A DNA stretch of 64,000 nucleotides from Falcatimonas sp. MSJ-15 (GCF_018918265.1 NZ_JAHLQC010000013.1:50483-114482), one strand, 5' to 3'; counted from the stretch's first letter, positions 49,204-57,916 are shown. Notes: generated by a model not told the origin, from the sequence alone. Made by a program: numbers and translations.

Positions 49204-50889
49204 ATGAAAAAATACTTGTACAAAAATAAAAAGGAATTCATAATGTATCTGATTACAGTACCGATTATGGCGATTATGTCAATTCTGTTCTGTAAGGCGC
49301 TTCAGCCAGTACTTGATATAGTACTTACAGGTAAGAATGAGGATTTTGCGAGATACTCACTGCTTGCAGTGGTATTCTCAATTCTTGATATGAGTGCAAC
49401 AGCATTGTGTAAACGTTCTAAGGAACGGTATCGTGCAGCATTTTTGAAAGATGTGAAAGAAGATATATTTGCTGGAATATTTAATAAAGACATTGTTACA
49501 TTTGGTGCAAAAGGAAGTTCATATTATATGAATATATTAAACAGAGATGTCTATCAGATGTGTGAGAGCTATTTTGATGCATTGTGTGGAATATATCGTG
49601 TGGCAGCCTGCTTTTTGATTACATTTATAACACTTGTGTTTATTAGCCCGTACATAGCTTTGCTTAATATAGCAGTGGGACTTTTATCTGTTATTATTCC
49701 GGGAAAATTTGAGAGAAGGCTTAATGATGCACAGAATAATGCGTCAGAGAAAGCTGAGAATTATATAAGAGAGATAAAAGATTCATTTGGTGGTTTTTCT
49801 ACGATTAAATTGTTTAATATTCAGAGCAGGATAAAGGAAAAAGTAAATGTAGCTAATATAGCACAGGAAAATAGTACATATAAGAGTAATATGCTTAACT
49901 ATTATGTAGGATGGATATCGATGATGTGCACTTCGTTAAGCTATGTGCTTACAATTGTAATCGGAACATGGCTTGTGCTTAAAGGTAACATGACAGCCGG
50001 TACAGTTCTTATGATATCACAGCTTATCGGGGGAATATTATCACCATTTGAGGAACTCCCAATGTATATGGCTGAATATAAATCTGTGGGTGACCTAAGA
50101 GAGAAGATAGAGAGCACGCTTGAAAGTGATAATACAGATGTTAATAAGTCATATATAACAGGTGATGGTACAGGAATTGAATTATCGAAAGTATCATTTT
50201 CTTATGATGGAGAAGTTAATCAGATTGAAGATATAAGCGTCGGGTTTAAGCCTGGTAAGAAGTATGTAATAGTTGGAGAGAGTGGAAGTGGTAAATCTAC
50301 ACTTGCCAAACTTATTATGGGATTTTATAACAATGAAGGTGAGATAAGACTTGATGGTGTACAGCTTAATGATTATCCCAAAAAACAGCTTTACAGCACT
50401 GTTAATTATATGCAGCAGGATGTATTTCTATTTGCTGACAGTCTGTATAATAATATTACTTTATATAATGATTATGATGATAGCAGAATAGAAGATGTAA
50501 TTGATAAGTCGGGGTTAAGGGAACTTGTCGATTCTCTGCCGGAGAGACTGTCATCTAAGATAAGTGAGAATGGCAATAATCTGTCTGGCGGTGAAAAGCA
50601 GAGAATTGGTATAGCAAGAGCACTGTTAAGTGGAGCTAAGTATCTTGTTCTTGATGAAGTTACAGCAAGTCTTGATGCTATTATGGAGAATCAGATTGAG
50701 AATACTATCCTTGATATTGATAATGTTGGAAGTGTAATAATAACTCATCGTCTTAATCCTAATCTTTTAAACAGATGTGATGAGATTATTGTATTAAAGG
50801 ATGGCAAGATAGCAGAGATGGGAAGTTTTAAAGAACTTATGGACAGTAAGGGTTATTTTTATGGCTTCTATATTGTTAATCATGAATAG
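49204..50889 (+). CDS. ABC exporter (fused permease-ATPase)
   Basis: A 561-residue half-transporter: six membrane helices in the first 300 residues, then the ATPase with Walker A GESGSGKST (358-366), Q-loop NYMQQD, signature LSGGEKQ (460-466), Walker B YLVLDE (Asp484, Glu485) and the switch His in IITHRL. There is no N-terminal C39 peptidase domain, so it does not itself cut a double-glycine leader. Start ATG 49204 has AGGAGG 9 bases upstream; ATG 49183 would overlap that site. Likely exports the modified peptide or confers immunity. Confidence 0.88.
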   Translation: MKKYLYKNKKEFIMYLITVPIMAIMSILFCKALQPVLDIVLTGKNEDFARYSLLAVVFSILDMSATALCKRSKERYRAAFLKDVKEDIFAGIFNKDIVTFGAKGSSYYMNILNRDVYQMCESYFDALCGIYRVAACFLITFITLVFISPYIALLNIAVGLLSVIIPGKFERRLNDAQNNASEKAENYIREIKDSFGGFSTIKLFNIQSRIKEKVNVANIAQENSTYKSNMLNYYVGWISMMCTSLSYVLTIVIGTWLVLKGNMTAGTVLMISQLIGGILSPFEELPMYMAEYKSVGDLREKIESTLESDNTDVNKSYITGDGTGIELSKVSFSYDGEVNQIEDISVGFKPGKKYVIVGESGSGKSTLAKLIMGFYNNEGEIRLDGVQLNDYPKKQLYSTVNYMQQDVFLFADSLYNNITLYNDYDDSRIEDVIDKSGLRELVDSLPERLSSKISENGNNLSGGEKQRIGIARALLSGAKYLVLDEVTASLDAIMENQIENTILDIDNVGSVIITHRLNPNLLNRCDEIIVLKDGKIAEMGSFKELMDSKGYFYGFYIVNHE

Positions 50890-50946
50890 AATGTAATAAT
50901 ATTTTTGATAAAATAAGTAATAGAATATTATATTAAGGAAACTTTG

Positions 50947-51012
50947 GAATAGCGAGTTATTAAAAAGAGTGAAACATATAAAAGTTTCACTCTTTTTAAT
51001 AACTCGCTATTC
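50947..51012. terminator. Bidirectional terminator (29-bp perfect stem)
   Basis: GAATAGCGAGTTATTAAAAA GAGTGAAAC with its exact complement around ATATAAAA. It ends the ABC gene and includes the stop codon of the minus gene at 51007. Confidence 0.85.
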
Positions 51013-51273
51013 TTCAATAACATGAATTTCAAGATAATCGAAATCAATATGCTCAATAAAGTTATCCTGTGTAAATCTTACTTTATCATGTCTTTTAAAA
51101 TCTTCAATATTAGAGTCGAACCACATAGGTCTTTCGAGATCGAATGCTACACATATTTCATCGATTCCATTGAAGATTTTTTTTGTTCTGTTAAGATTTT
51201 CAGAATCATTACATACAACAATATCTTTCACAAGATGATTATTCTCAAATATTTTGCCCCACAATCTAAACAC
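51007..51273 (-). CDS. Conserved hypothetical protein (88 aa)
   Basis: A soluble 88-residue acidic protein (FRLWGKIFENNHLVKDIVV, VAFDLERPMWFDSNI, NFIEHIDFDYLEIHVIEE). I know this pattern as a small hypothetical common in Lachnospiraceae, without assigned function. The ribosome-binding site GGATGTG is modest. Its last codons form part of the terminator stem at 50947-51012, and the intact 66-bp repeat copy lies upstream. Confidence 0.6.
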   Translation of the reverse strand: MFRLWGKIFENNHLVKDIVVCNDSENLNRTKKIFNGIDEICVAFDLERPMWFDSNIEDFKRHDKVRFTQDNFIEHIDFDYLEIHVIEE

Positions 51274-51304
51274 ATTGTCACATCCTATTCTTTAATGGTA
51301 TTTA

Positions 51305-51370
51305 TAATCCCTATTCTATCATAAAAGAATAGAAAATGTACTGTAATTGCAAAAATAAATGAAATGAGAT
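51305..51370. repeat. 66-bp direct repeat, copy 1
   Basis: Identical over 66 bases to 52994-53059. It starts TAATCCCTATTCTATC and ends AAATGAGAT and contains the dyad CTATTCT ... AGAATAG. With copy 2 it brackets a two-gene cassette. Confidence 0.95.
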
Positions 51371-51771
51371 TATTTCTGAGTTAAAAGTGATGTTAATATT
51401 CCAATAAGCAACAATAAAGAAGTAATAATAATAATACCCATGTTTAATTTACTTTGTCCTATACAAATAGGAACTATATTTAATGTTGATGTAATAGCTG
51501 ATAGAATAATTATTGCTTTTGCTAATTGAAGATGTTTAATAGTTTCTAAAGCTATTAGAATCATCAATATGCAAGTCAAAGTAAAAACTATTACAGGGAA
51601 AAAGTTGGCATATCCAAAAGTAATGGGTGAAATATAATTTGTTTTATGGTATATAATTCTATGTGGCGAGAGTGCAAATTTTAACCATACAAATTTACAG
51701 GTTACTTCTAATGTAATAGTTATTAAAATTAATATTAACTTGAAATATGATAATAGGTTGCTTTTGAACAT
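51370..51771 (-). CDS. Four-helix membrane protein (133 aa), cassette gene 2
   Basis: A hydrophobic 133-residue protein with four membrane helices (about 8-28, 55-78, 85-103, 110-130) and few charged residues. Not recognised. It follows the secreted cysteine-peptidase-like gene by 26 bases with AAAGGATT before its ATG, so the two form an operon. Its stop codon begins at the last base of direct-repeat copy 1. It may protect against or anchor the secreted product. Confidence 0.55.
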   Translation of the reverse strand: MFKSNLLSYFKLILILITITLEVTCKFVWLKFALSPHRIIYHKTNYISPITFGYANFFPVIVFTLTCILMILIALETIKHLQLAKAIIILSAITSTLNIVPICIGQSKLNMGIIIITSLLLLIGILTSLLTQK

Positions 51772-51797
51772 AATTAATCCTTTCGAAATAAGATAAT

Positions 51798-52817
51798 TTA
51801 ATTAAGTTGAAATAATGTACATGAACCAATAAGTCCACTATCTAATAATACATGAGAATATCCTGACCAACCATAATGGCAAATATAATAGTTTCCACTT
51901 ATTCCATAAACAGTTACGGCATGAGAAACTTTACCGTTTGTTGAGAAAGGAGAAATACTTGCGGGTGAAGGCGTTGAAGTTAATAATCCGAAAACAATGG
52001 CTGGATGACCGTTTTTTATAGAATCCGAAACACCAAGTTTACCAAGATAGTAATATGAAGTTGCGGAAATATTATATTCATTGCAATAATCTATTAGAAC
52101 ATCACGAATTGTTTTTCCCCATGATGAGTCAGAATGTCCATAAGAAAGAAGTTTATTCTGTAAGGTATATCCAGATGTTAATAATTGACCATTATTATTC
52201 AAATAAGTTGATGGAATGATTCCTCCGTTTGTTTTATGCCAATAATAAAGTAACAAACATGCTGCGGTATATCCACAAGTGCCATTTTCATTTGCGGGAT
52301 ATACTGCGTTTTTTATATAGTTGTAGTTAGGTACATAAACTTTTTTATCAGTGCTCATTATGTCTAAAGATAATGAGTTAGTTCTAGTGGTAGATAGAGC
52401 AGATGTAAATCTTTGGTTGGAAAGGACCGTAGTTGCTTTGGACATGGTGTCATGAGTAATAGTGTGAATATACTGATTATTAGTTTTGACATAATAGCAT
52501 AGTGGACCAAAATAATATAAATTATCATAATATGATTCATATGGAGAAGGTGCGCTGTCAGACATTTCTAAGTATTTTCCAGAAGCATTATCATAAATAT
52601 AGTATCCATTAGTTCCGATTTCAGTTAGAGTAAATATATTGCCGTTTAAATCCTTAAGTATCTTAGTGCAGACTTTATTTGTATCAATACTAGTAACATT
52701 TATTGTGTATTTAGAGCTGGTAAAGGTGTTACATGGAAGTTTGTCCTTAGCTAAAGTTGTCATAGGAAAGGAAATGAATAGAGCAAGAGACAAGAATATA
52801 GATAATACTTTTTTCAT
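51798..52817 (-). CDS. Secreted papain-like (C39-like) cysteine peptidase domain protein, cassette gene 1
   Basis: A 339-residue exported protein: signal peptide (KKVLSIFLSLALFISFP ... TTLA), an N-terminal region of about 140 residues with repeats of Tyr/Asn, and a C-terminal papain-like fold with Cys181 in NGTCGYTAACLLLYYW and a probable catalytic His299 in KVSHAVTVYGISG, followed by YYICHYGWSGY. This matches putative extracellular C39-like peptidases of gut Firmicutes. AAAGGAGGTCC precedes the ATG. Substrate unknown. Confidence 0.72.
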   Translation of the reverse strand: MKKVLSIFLSLALFISFPMTTLAKDKLPCNTFTSSKYTINVTSIDTNKVCTKILKDLNGNIFTLTEIGTNGYYIYDNASGKYLEMSDSAPSPYESYYDNLYYFGPLCYYVKTNNQYIHTITHDTMSKATTVLSNQRFTSALSTTRTNSLSLDIMSTDKKVYVPNYNYIKNAVYPANENGTCGYTAACLLLYYWHKTNGGIIPSTYLNNNGQLLTSGYTLQNKLLSYGHSDSSWGKTIRDVLIDYCNEYNISATSYYYLGKLGVSDSIKNGHPAIVFGLLTSTPSPASISPFSTNGKVSHAVTVYGISGNYYICHYGWSGYSHVLLDSGLIGSCTLFQLN

Positions 52818-52929
52818 GTTAGGACCTCCTTTATGAGACTTAGTAGTAGTTAGGTTATTAATGCTATAAGTTATCTGTCATTAAAAGCACCACCTTTTTA
52901 AGTTGAAATATTACAAAACTGCGTGTGGC

Positions 52930-52953
52930 TATATAGTAATAAATTACTATATA
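52930..52953. promoter_or_regulatory. 24-bp palindrome upstream of the cassette operon
   Basis: TATATAGTAAT-AA-ATTACTATATA is a perfect dyad about 115 bases upstream of the peptidase gene, in a leader region with no other gene. Operator is the simplest reading. Confidence 0.4.
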
Positions 52954-52993
52954 TACATTTTATCGGGATCAAATTACAAAAAGATAATATAAG

Positions 52994-53059
52994 TAATCCC
53001 TATTCTATCATAAAAGAATAGAAAATGTACTGTAATTGCAAAAATAAATGAAATGAGAT
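52994..53059. repeat. 66-bp direct repeat, copy 2
   Basis: Exact match to 51305-51370. It carries the -35 element (TTGCAA) and the first base of the -10 of the niaR promoter. Confidence 0.95.
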
Positions 53060-53064
53060 ATACT
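53036..53064 (+). promoter_or_regulatory. Sigma-A promoter of niaR
   Basis: TTGCAA at 53036, 17 bases, TATACT at 53059. The corresponding -10 in repeat copy 1 reads TTATTT, so only copy 2 works. Confidence 0.6.
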
Positions 53065-53101
53065 CTAAACAGTAAATATATGTTAAGGTGGGGTGATAGA
53101 G

Positions 53102-53635
53102 ATGATGGATGGCAATGCAAGGCGAGCTGGAATTGTAGATATTTTGCGCAAAGAAGATAGGCCTGTTTCAGGAGGAAGGTTAGCAACGATATTTTCAGTA
53201 AGCAGACAGGTAATAGTGCAGGATATAGCACTTTTGCGTGCAGAGAATAAGAATATACTTTCGACATATAAAGGGTATATTATACAGGAACATACATCGG
53301 GAACATTATATACAAGGAGTTTTCATGTAAAACATACGGAAGATGAGATGGAAGACGAGTTAAACACGATTGTTGATCTGGGTGGTAAAGTGCTTGATGT
53401 TGTAGTAGAACATAGTGTGTATGGTGCGATTACTGCTGATCTTATTTTAAAAACACGTAAGGATGTAAGAGAATTTGCCGAAAAATTCAAAAAGAGTAAT
53501 GCAAAGCAGCTTATGAGTCTGTCAGACGGAACACATTATCATACAGTTTCAGCAGAAACAGTACAGACACTTGATGACATTACACAGGAGCTTAAGAAGA
53601 AAGGTTATCTTATAGACGTTCAAGGGGGAAGATAA
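53102..53635 (+). CDS. niaR: NiaR-type NAD-biosynthesis repressor (HTH + 3H domain)
   Basis: A 177-residue regulator with an N-terminal HTH_11 domain (about 8-60; PVSGGRLATIFSVSRQVIVQ) and a C-terminal 3H domain named for conserved histidines (VVVEHSVYGAI, GTHYHTVS). NiaR represses niacin uptake and NAD genes when nicotinic acid is bound. No such target is adjacent. ATG 53102 is 6 bases after AAGGTGGGGTG; GTG 53093 overlaps it. The dyad in the 66-bp repeat could be its operator (inference). Confidence 0.83.
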   Translation: MMDGNARRAGIVDILRKEDRPVSGGRLATIFSVSRQVIVQDIALLRAENKNILSTYKGYIIQEHTSGTLYTRSFHVKHTEDEMEDELNTIVDLGGKVLDVVVEHSVYGAITADLILKTRKDVREFAEKFKKSNAKQLMSLSDGTHYHTVSAETVQTLDDITQELKKKGYLIDVQGGR

Positions 53636-53640
53636 TATTT

Positions 53641-54747
53641 ATGGAGAAGAAGAATATACTAGATGGAGACATAACTGATTTAAAGATAATGCGAAAAGAT
53701 ATCAAAGAACTCAATGATATGGAGCAATACAGAGAAGATCTGTCATTTGAGATAAGAAATCTTGAGAAGAATATAGAAGCGGAACATCAGATTCTTGAGA
53801 ATACGATAGCGCAGACGGTAAAATCAAGGCGTGAAGAGATAGAAAAGGCATACAATACAGAGATAGAGAAGCTTATAGGCAAAGACAAGAAGATAAAAGG
53901 TCAGAGAGAAAAAGCCAGAGAGAAAGGTGTAATAGACCGAATTGCCGAGGAGACAAAGCCAGTCTATGAAGAGAATGCGAAGATAAGAGAAGAGATTGCG
54001 AATATAATGAAGAAGAACAATATACCATCATTTTGTAATTCATCATTATACTTTTCTATGTTTTTTGCAAGCTCAATTAAAGAGATGTTTTTATTTATAA
54101 TTCTTCTCATAGGTGTATTCTTGTTTTTACCATGTGGAATATATCTGCTGATACCAAATCATAAGTCATATTATCTTGTAATAATATATTTTGTTATAAT
54201 AGTAGTCGCATTTCTGTCATATATCTTAATTAATGACAGAACCAAAGTTGCATATACGGAGGAACTTAAGACCATAAGTCGTAAGAGAAAGCTTATAGCA
54301 CAGAATAATCGTAAGATTAAAGTGATGCGCAATAATATCAAAAAAGATCGTAATGAAGAATATTATAATCTTAATAAATTTGATGCAAAACTTTTTGATA
54401 ACCAGAAAGAGATGGATCTATATAAGAAGAAAAAGATTTCGGCACTTGCAACATTTGAAGAAGAGACAGTGCCTGTTCTTAGAAAACAGCACGAGGATGA
54501 AGATCTTCCAAGGATTAACAGAATGGAAGAAGAGCTTAACCGTAAGAAGAAGCAAAAAGAAGATATAAAGCAAAAAATAAAAGAGAGAACATTGTATGTC
54601 TCAACTAATTATGAAGCATATCTTGGCAAAGAGATGTGTACAGTAGAGCGTATAGACAGGCTTATGCAGATTATGTCACAGAATGAGAATATGACCATAA
54701 GTGCAGCACTAAAAGCCGGACGAGAACCGGTTAATTTGCAAAAATAG
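53641..54747 (+). CDS. Coiled-coil membrane protein, unknown
   Basis: A 368-residue protein: a long N-terminal coiled coil (about 15-130, Glu/Lys-rich), two close membrane helices (about 145-170 and 178-200: FIILLIGVFLFLPCGIYLL, YLVIIYFVIIVVAFLSYIL), and a C-terminal coiled coil (about 210-320). Both ends would face the cytoplasm. No family recognised. The ATG is 5 bases after the niaR stop, with GGGGGAAG upstream, so it is cotranscribed. It ends at an intrinsic terminator. Confidence 0.6.
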   Translation: MEKKNILDGDITDLKIMRKDIKELNDMEQYREDLSFEIRNLEKNIEAEHQILENTIAQTVKSRREEIEKAYNTEIEKLIGKDKKIKGQREKAREKGVIDRIAEETKPVYEENAKIREEIANIMKKNNIPSFCNSSLYFSMFFASSIKEMFLFIILLIGVFLFLPCGIYLLIPNHKSYYLVIIYFVIIVVAFLSYILINDRTKVAYTEELKTISRKRKLIAQNNRKIKVMRNNIKKDRNEEYYNLNKFDAKLFDNQKEMDLYKKKKISALATFEEETVPVLRKQHEDEDLPRINRMEEELNRKKKQKEDIKQKIKERTLYVSTNYEAYLGKEMCTVERIDRLMQIMSQNENMTISAALKAGREPVNLQK

Positions 54748-54826
54748 ACTTTGGTTTATGCAAAAGTATATGTAGTGGCAATATTGTAACAATGAATTAA
54801 TAATAAAGTATGATATAAGTAATGTA

Positions 54827-54865
54827 AAAAATGCCGGAGAGACAATTTAGATCTCCGGTATTTTT
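54827..54865 (+). terminator. Intrinsic terminator after the coiled-coil gene
   Basis: AAAAATGCCGGAGA ... TCTCCGGTATTTTT, 14-base stem with one G-T pair. Confidence 0.85.
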
Positions 54866-54876
54866 GTTTTATGTAT

Positions 54877-54999
54877 TATTTTTACATATCCGTCATATAC
54901 ATAACATTATTTCCGCATAGCTGCTATATACATAACATTATTTTTACATAGCTGCCATATACATAACATTATTTCTGCACAGCCACCATATACATATTC
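54877..54999. repeat. 31-bp tandem repeat (about four copies)
   Basis: Unit TATACATAACATTATTTCCG CATAGCTGCTA, three full copies at 54896-54988 with partial copies on both sides; successive copies differ at several bases. The 54748-55182 gap otherwise holds only the terminator and the leader of the next gene. Confidence 0.85.
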
Positions 55000-55182
55000 T
55001 AATAATCTTAATCTATCACAGATAACCCTTGTCTTGTCCAAATGTTAAAGCGTAAAAATAAAATGATTTGAAAGATACATAAAGTCATAGTGTCACGCAT
55101 ATAATATACATAGCACAGAAGCAACAAAGTAACTTTAGTAACATACGTTAAAAAACGTCTGGTATAGAGAGTGGGGGATAGT

Positions 55183-56379
55183 GTGATAGAGGCAGTTGTA
55201 AGCAAATCGAATAATAAGGATGAGAATCAGACGAATATAAATCTGCCTAAGAACCTAAGACAAATCGGCGAGATATCAAGAGAGAAGAAGATATACATAG
55301 AAGACTATACACAGAGTTATATAAGACAAACAGTCAGAAATCGCATGATTCCCTGTATGGGAGTCCTTCTTGGAAGCAGAATAAGAGATAATGGAAGAAA
55401 ATACATATTTGTAAATGGTGCAGTCAAAGCAGACAAAGGAATAATGCGCAATAATAGAGTAATAATGACAGATACTCTAAAGAATGAGATACAGGAAGAA
55501 GCAGCAAGATACTATCATAATACATCAGAAGTTGGCTGGTACTATGTATCAGACCAGGAGAATATAGAAGAGAATATGTCAGTTCTTAAGAATCACATAG
55601 ACAATTTTCAGAAAAAAGATGGAATATTTATTCATTATAATTATGAAAAAGATGAACTGACAGTTTACACATGCACTCTTGGAACACTTACACCACTTCC
55701 GGGATACTATATATACTTTGAGAAAAACAGAAATATGCAGGATTACATGATAGACAATCTGATTCCTGCGACAACAGAAAGCATTGATTCAGACGAGACT
55801 TCTAAGAAGATACGGGAGAAGATTCGTTATAAACAGGAAGAAAAAGAGCATGAGAGACTTATGTCAGCAGTATATGTTATGGCAACAATGGTTCTTGTGC
55901 TTGCAGCAGCATTTGGAATGAATATCATCAAAGATTCAAAAAGAATAAACAGTGTAGACAATACGATTAATTCTATGGCAACTACTATAAGCGAGATTGG
56001 CAAGATGATAATTCCGGGAAGCAGTGGATCTGGTAGTGTTGATGAAGGTGAGACAGTAGAAGTTATGAAACTGAATGGAGAAGTAGAGACAGAGACGGAG
56101 ACTTCTACGGGAGAGAGTGAGAGCAGTACAGAATCAGATGCAGATACATCAATTAATGATGCACAGGACACGATTTTGCACCAAAGTGGTAGTACCAATA
56201 CAGAAAATTTGACATCACAACAGGAAGAAACACTACATAAAGTAAAATATGGCGAAACAATAACATCAATATGCAAAAAATACTATGGAACAGATGACAA
56301 AAAAACAGTATTAATGGACATGAATAACTTAAGTGATGAAGATAAGATATATGTTGGACAAACGCTTATAATACCATAA
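55183..56379 (+). CDS. Membrane protein with C-terminal LysM domain
   Basis: A 398-residue protein: N-terminal cytoplasmic domain (about 25-215) whose order IPCMGVLLGSRIRDNG ... YIFVNGAVKA ... EVGWYYVSDQ recalls the JAB/MPN fold but lacks its metal-binding HxH; one membrane helix (about 230-255); an acidic Ser/Glu/Thr linker; and a C-terminal LysM domain (HKVKYGETITSICKKYY ... IYVGQTLIIP) that binds peptidoglycan. GTG 55183 is preceded by GGGGG; GTG 55171 is the alternative. Function unknown. JAB likeness is tentative. Confidence 0.65.
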   Translation: MIEAVVSKSNNKDENQTNINLPKNLRQIGEISREKKIYIEDYTQSYIRQTVRNRMIPCMGVLLGSRIRDNGRKYIFVNGAVKADKGIMRNNRVIMTDTLKNEIQEEAARYYHNTSEVGWYYVSDQENIEENMSVLKNHIDNFQKKDGIFIHYNYEKDELTVYTCTLGTLTPLPGYYIYFEKNRNMQDYMIDNLIPATTESIDSDETSKKIREKIRYKQEEKEHERLMSAVYVMATMVLVLAAAFGMNIIKDSKRINSVDNTINSMATTISEIGKMIIPGSSGSGSVDEGETVEVMKLNGEVETETETSTGESESSTESDADTSINDAQDTILHQSGSTNTENLTSQQEETLHKVKYGETITSICKKYYGTDDKKTVLMDMNNLSDEDKIYVGQTLIIP

Positions 56380-56550
56380 GACAACCGATTGCAGTGATAG
56401 AGAAGATTCTTGAAAAATAAAGGAAAACACACATACAGATACTGTTAATTAACCCAATTTACCTAAAAAATCAAAAAATACTTTATCTCGACAAAAAATA
56501 ATAGTATAATAAAACCTGTAGTAAAAAACTTAATAGGCGGAGGGAATGTT

Positions 56551-56853
56551 ATGGAATGGAAGAAAAAAATTATGTATAGCTGGCAGTGTTTTGGGGAAAA
56601 CATCATCAGAAACGTTTTTGAACTTTCAAATGTAAGTACGGACAAAGAATTAACAGATGGAGTATTTGAAAAAGTTTCTAAACAGCTTGAAGTAATTAAT
56701 CAAGGCGCAAACGTGGAGTATTTTATCGGTAAGAGTATTTGCTATGAACTTAGAAAAGCCGGATATTTTGTTAATACATATAATATTTGTATGCTTGTAA
56801 CTAAATTCATTGGGGAAGCAAAGAGAATGTCAGCAAACAAGATGCAGGCATAA
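56551..56853 (+). CDS. Hypothetical protein (100 aa)
   Basis: A soluble, mostly helical 100-residue protein (WQCFGENIIRNVFELSN, ISCYELRKAGYF-like middle, FIGEAKRMSANK end). Not recognised. CGGAGGGAA precedes the ATG by 5-6 bases. An intrinsic terminator follows. Confidence 0.55.
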   Translation: MEWKKKIMYSWQCFGENIIRNVFELSNVSTDKELTDGVFEKVSKQLEVINQGANVEYFIGKSICYELRKAGYFVNTYNICMLVTKFIGEAKRMSANKMQA

Positions 56854-56881
56854 CAAACATAACTTAACAGCGTGCGTGAAC

Positions 56882-56925
56882 AAAAAATGCTTATATACAT
56901 ACGGGAATGTATATAAGCATTTTTT
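56882..56925. terminator. Bidirectional terminator with duplicated arm nearby
   Basis: AAAAAATGCTTATATACAT ... ATGTATATAAGCATTTTTT, a 19-base perfect stem. The right arm (GAATGTATATAAGCATTT) recurs at 56967-56984 without its partner. Confidence 0.85.
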
Positions 56926-57137
56926 ATATTTTACCCATTTGATTTCAAGATGCTTCTAATATCTTCATGAATGTATATAAGCATTTAAATAAGATATAAA
57001 ATCGTATAAAAAGTCTCCAGATAGTATAAAAAGAAGTTAACATAGGGAAACTAATATATAAAATATGCAGATGATAAAGAATATAAAGTAAAAGATATCC
57101 ACTAAGCAGAGCTGATAATGATAAAAAATAAACATTG

Positions 57138-57245
57138 TTTTCCACAAAAACACATACAAAAAGAGTTGAATTGTTGAAAAAATAAGAGTTATTCACATAG
57201 TTATCCACAATTTCCACACAGTAAAGTGCGGGAAACTGTGGATAG
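57138..57245. promoter_or_regulatory. DnaA-box-like cluster in a gene-free stretch
   Basis: TTATTCACA (57189-57197) and TTATCCACA (57201-57209) match the DnaA consensus TTATNCACA; TGTGGATAG (57237-57245) and TTTTCCACA (57138-57146) are one base off. They lie in 56926-57282, which has no gene. No dnaA, dnaN or AT-rich unwinding array is seen, so this may bind DnaA without being an origin. Confidence 0.4.
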
Positions 57246-57282
57246 AGAATAAAAAGATTATAAAATAAAAGTAAGCATAAAA

Positions 57283-57519
57283 CTAATTGCGAACTGGTCG
57301 AATATACGTCTCGATTTCATATCCATTGCACAGAACAATGGTATATACAGCGAGTTCTTCAGAAGTATCATCAGCCAGTTCTTCGATATCATCAGAATAA
57401 GAAAAACCCTTAAAGCGTACACGTTCTATAAAAGTAAGACATCTAAGATCTTCTATAGTATGTGTACTTATAATTCTGTGATTAGAATTGATAATGTCCT
57501 CTTTGGTAACACTATGCAT
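57283..57519 (-). CDS. Hypothetical acidic protein (78 aa)
   Basis: A 78-residue protein (TKEDIINSNHRIISTHTIED, RVRFKGFSYSDDIEELAD, IVLCNGYEIETYI). No membrane segment, not recognised. TAGGAGGGGG precedes the ATG, so it is probably real. Confidence 0.5.
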   Translation of the reverse strand: MHSVTKEDIINSNHRIISTHTIEDLRCLTFIERVRFKGFSYSDDIEELADDTSEELAVYTIVLCNGYEIETYIRPVRN

Positions 57520-57916
57520 AGATCCCCCTCCTATTTAATTTTGATTAATAGCTGATTGTAAGACGGTATTTATATCAAGAACACCAGATAAGCGTTGCTA
57601 TACTAATATCCAAAATACCAGTCAAGTCCTGCTAACTATGAACTTTGTAATCAACTATAATTGTGATTAATGTAGATATTTCTTATAAGATGTGACACAG
57701 ATAAGCCCCCCAATAATACATATGGCATATTATGTACTCACATAGATACATTATACAATAATATATATGACAAATGAACACAAAATATTGCTATAAAAAG
57801 TAAGACAAAGTATATAATAGAGATAAAAAACATCTTCTAAAACCGTAAAAATTAATTGCATAAATACAAAAATAAAATTATACTAAAGGAAGATACACCT
57901 AAGGAGGCAGAAAATA
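57520..57916. other. Intergenic stretch between divergent hypothetical genes
   Basis: No convincing gene. It holds the dyad TAATCA ... TGATTA (57648-57669), a CCCCCC run (57696-57701), and a possible promoter for the gene at 57917 (TTGCTA at 57788, 19 bases, TATAAT at 57813). Confidence 0.4.

Noticed and set aside
49204..50889. ABC exporter as a peptidase-containing (C39) bacteriocin transporter
   Set aside because: The protein begins directly with membrane helices; there is no N-terminal Cys-His peptidase domain.
51305..53059. Insertion sequence
   Set aside because: The flanking repeats are direct rather than inverted, and neither gene inside resembles a transposase or recombinase.
54877..54999. 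CRISPR array
   Set aside because: The 31-bp units are directly adjacent without unique spacers, and no cas gene is present. The same holds for the 40-bp and 38-bp arrays.
57138..57245. Chromosomal replication origin
   Set aside because: DnaA-box-like sites are present, but there is no dnaA/dnaN pair, no clear unwinding repeats, and gene strands do not switch around the site.
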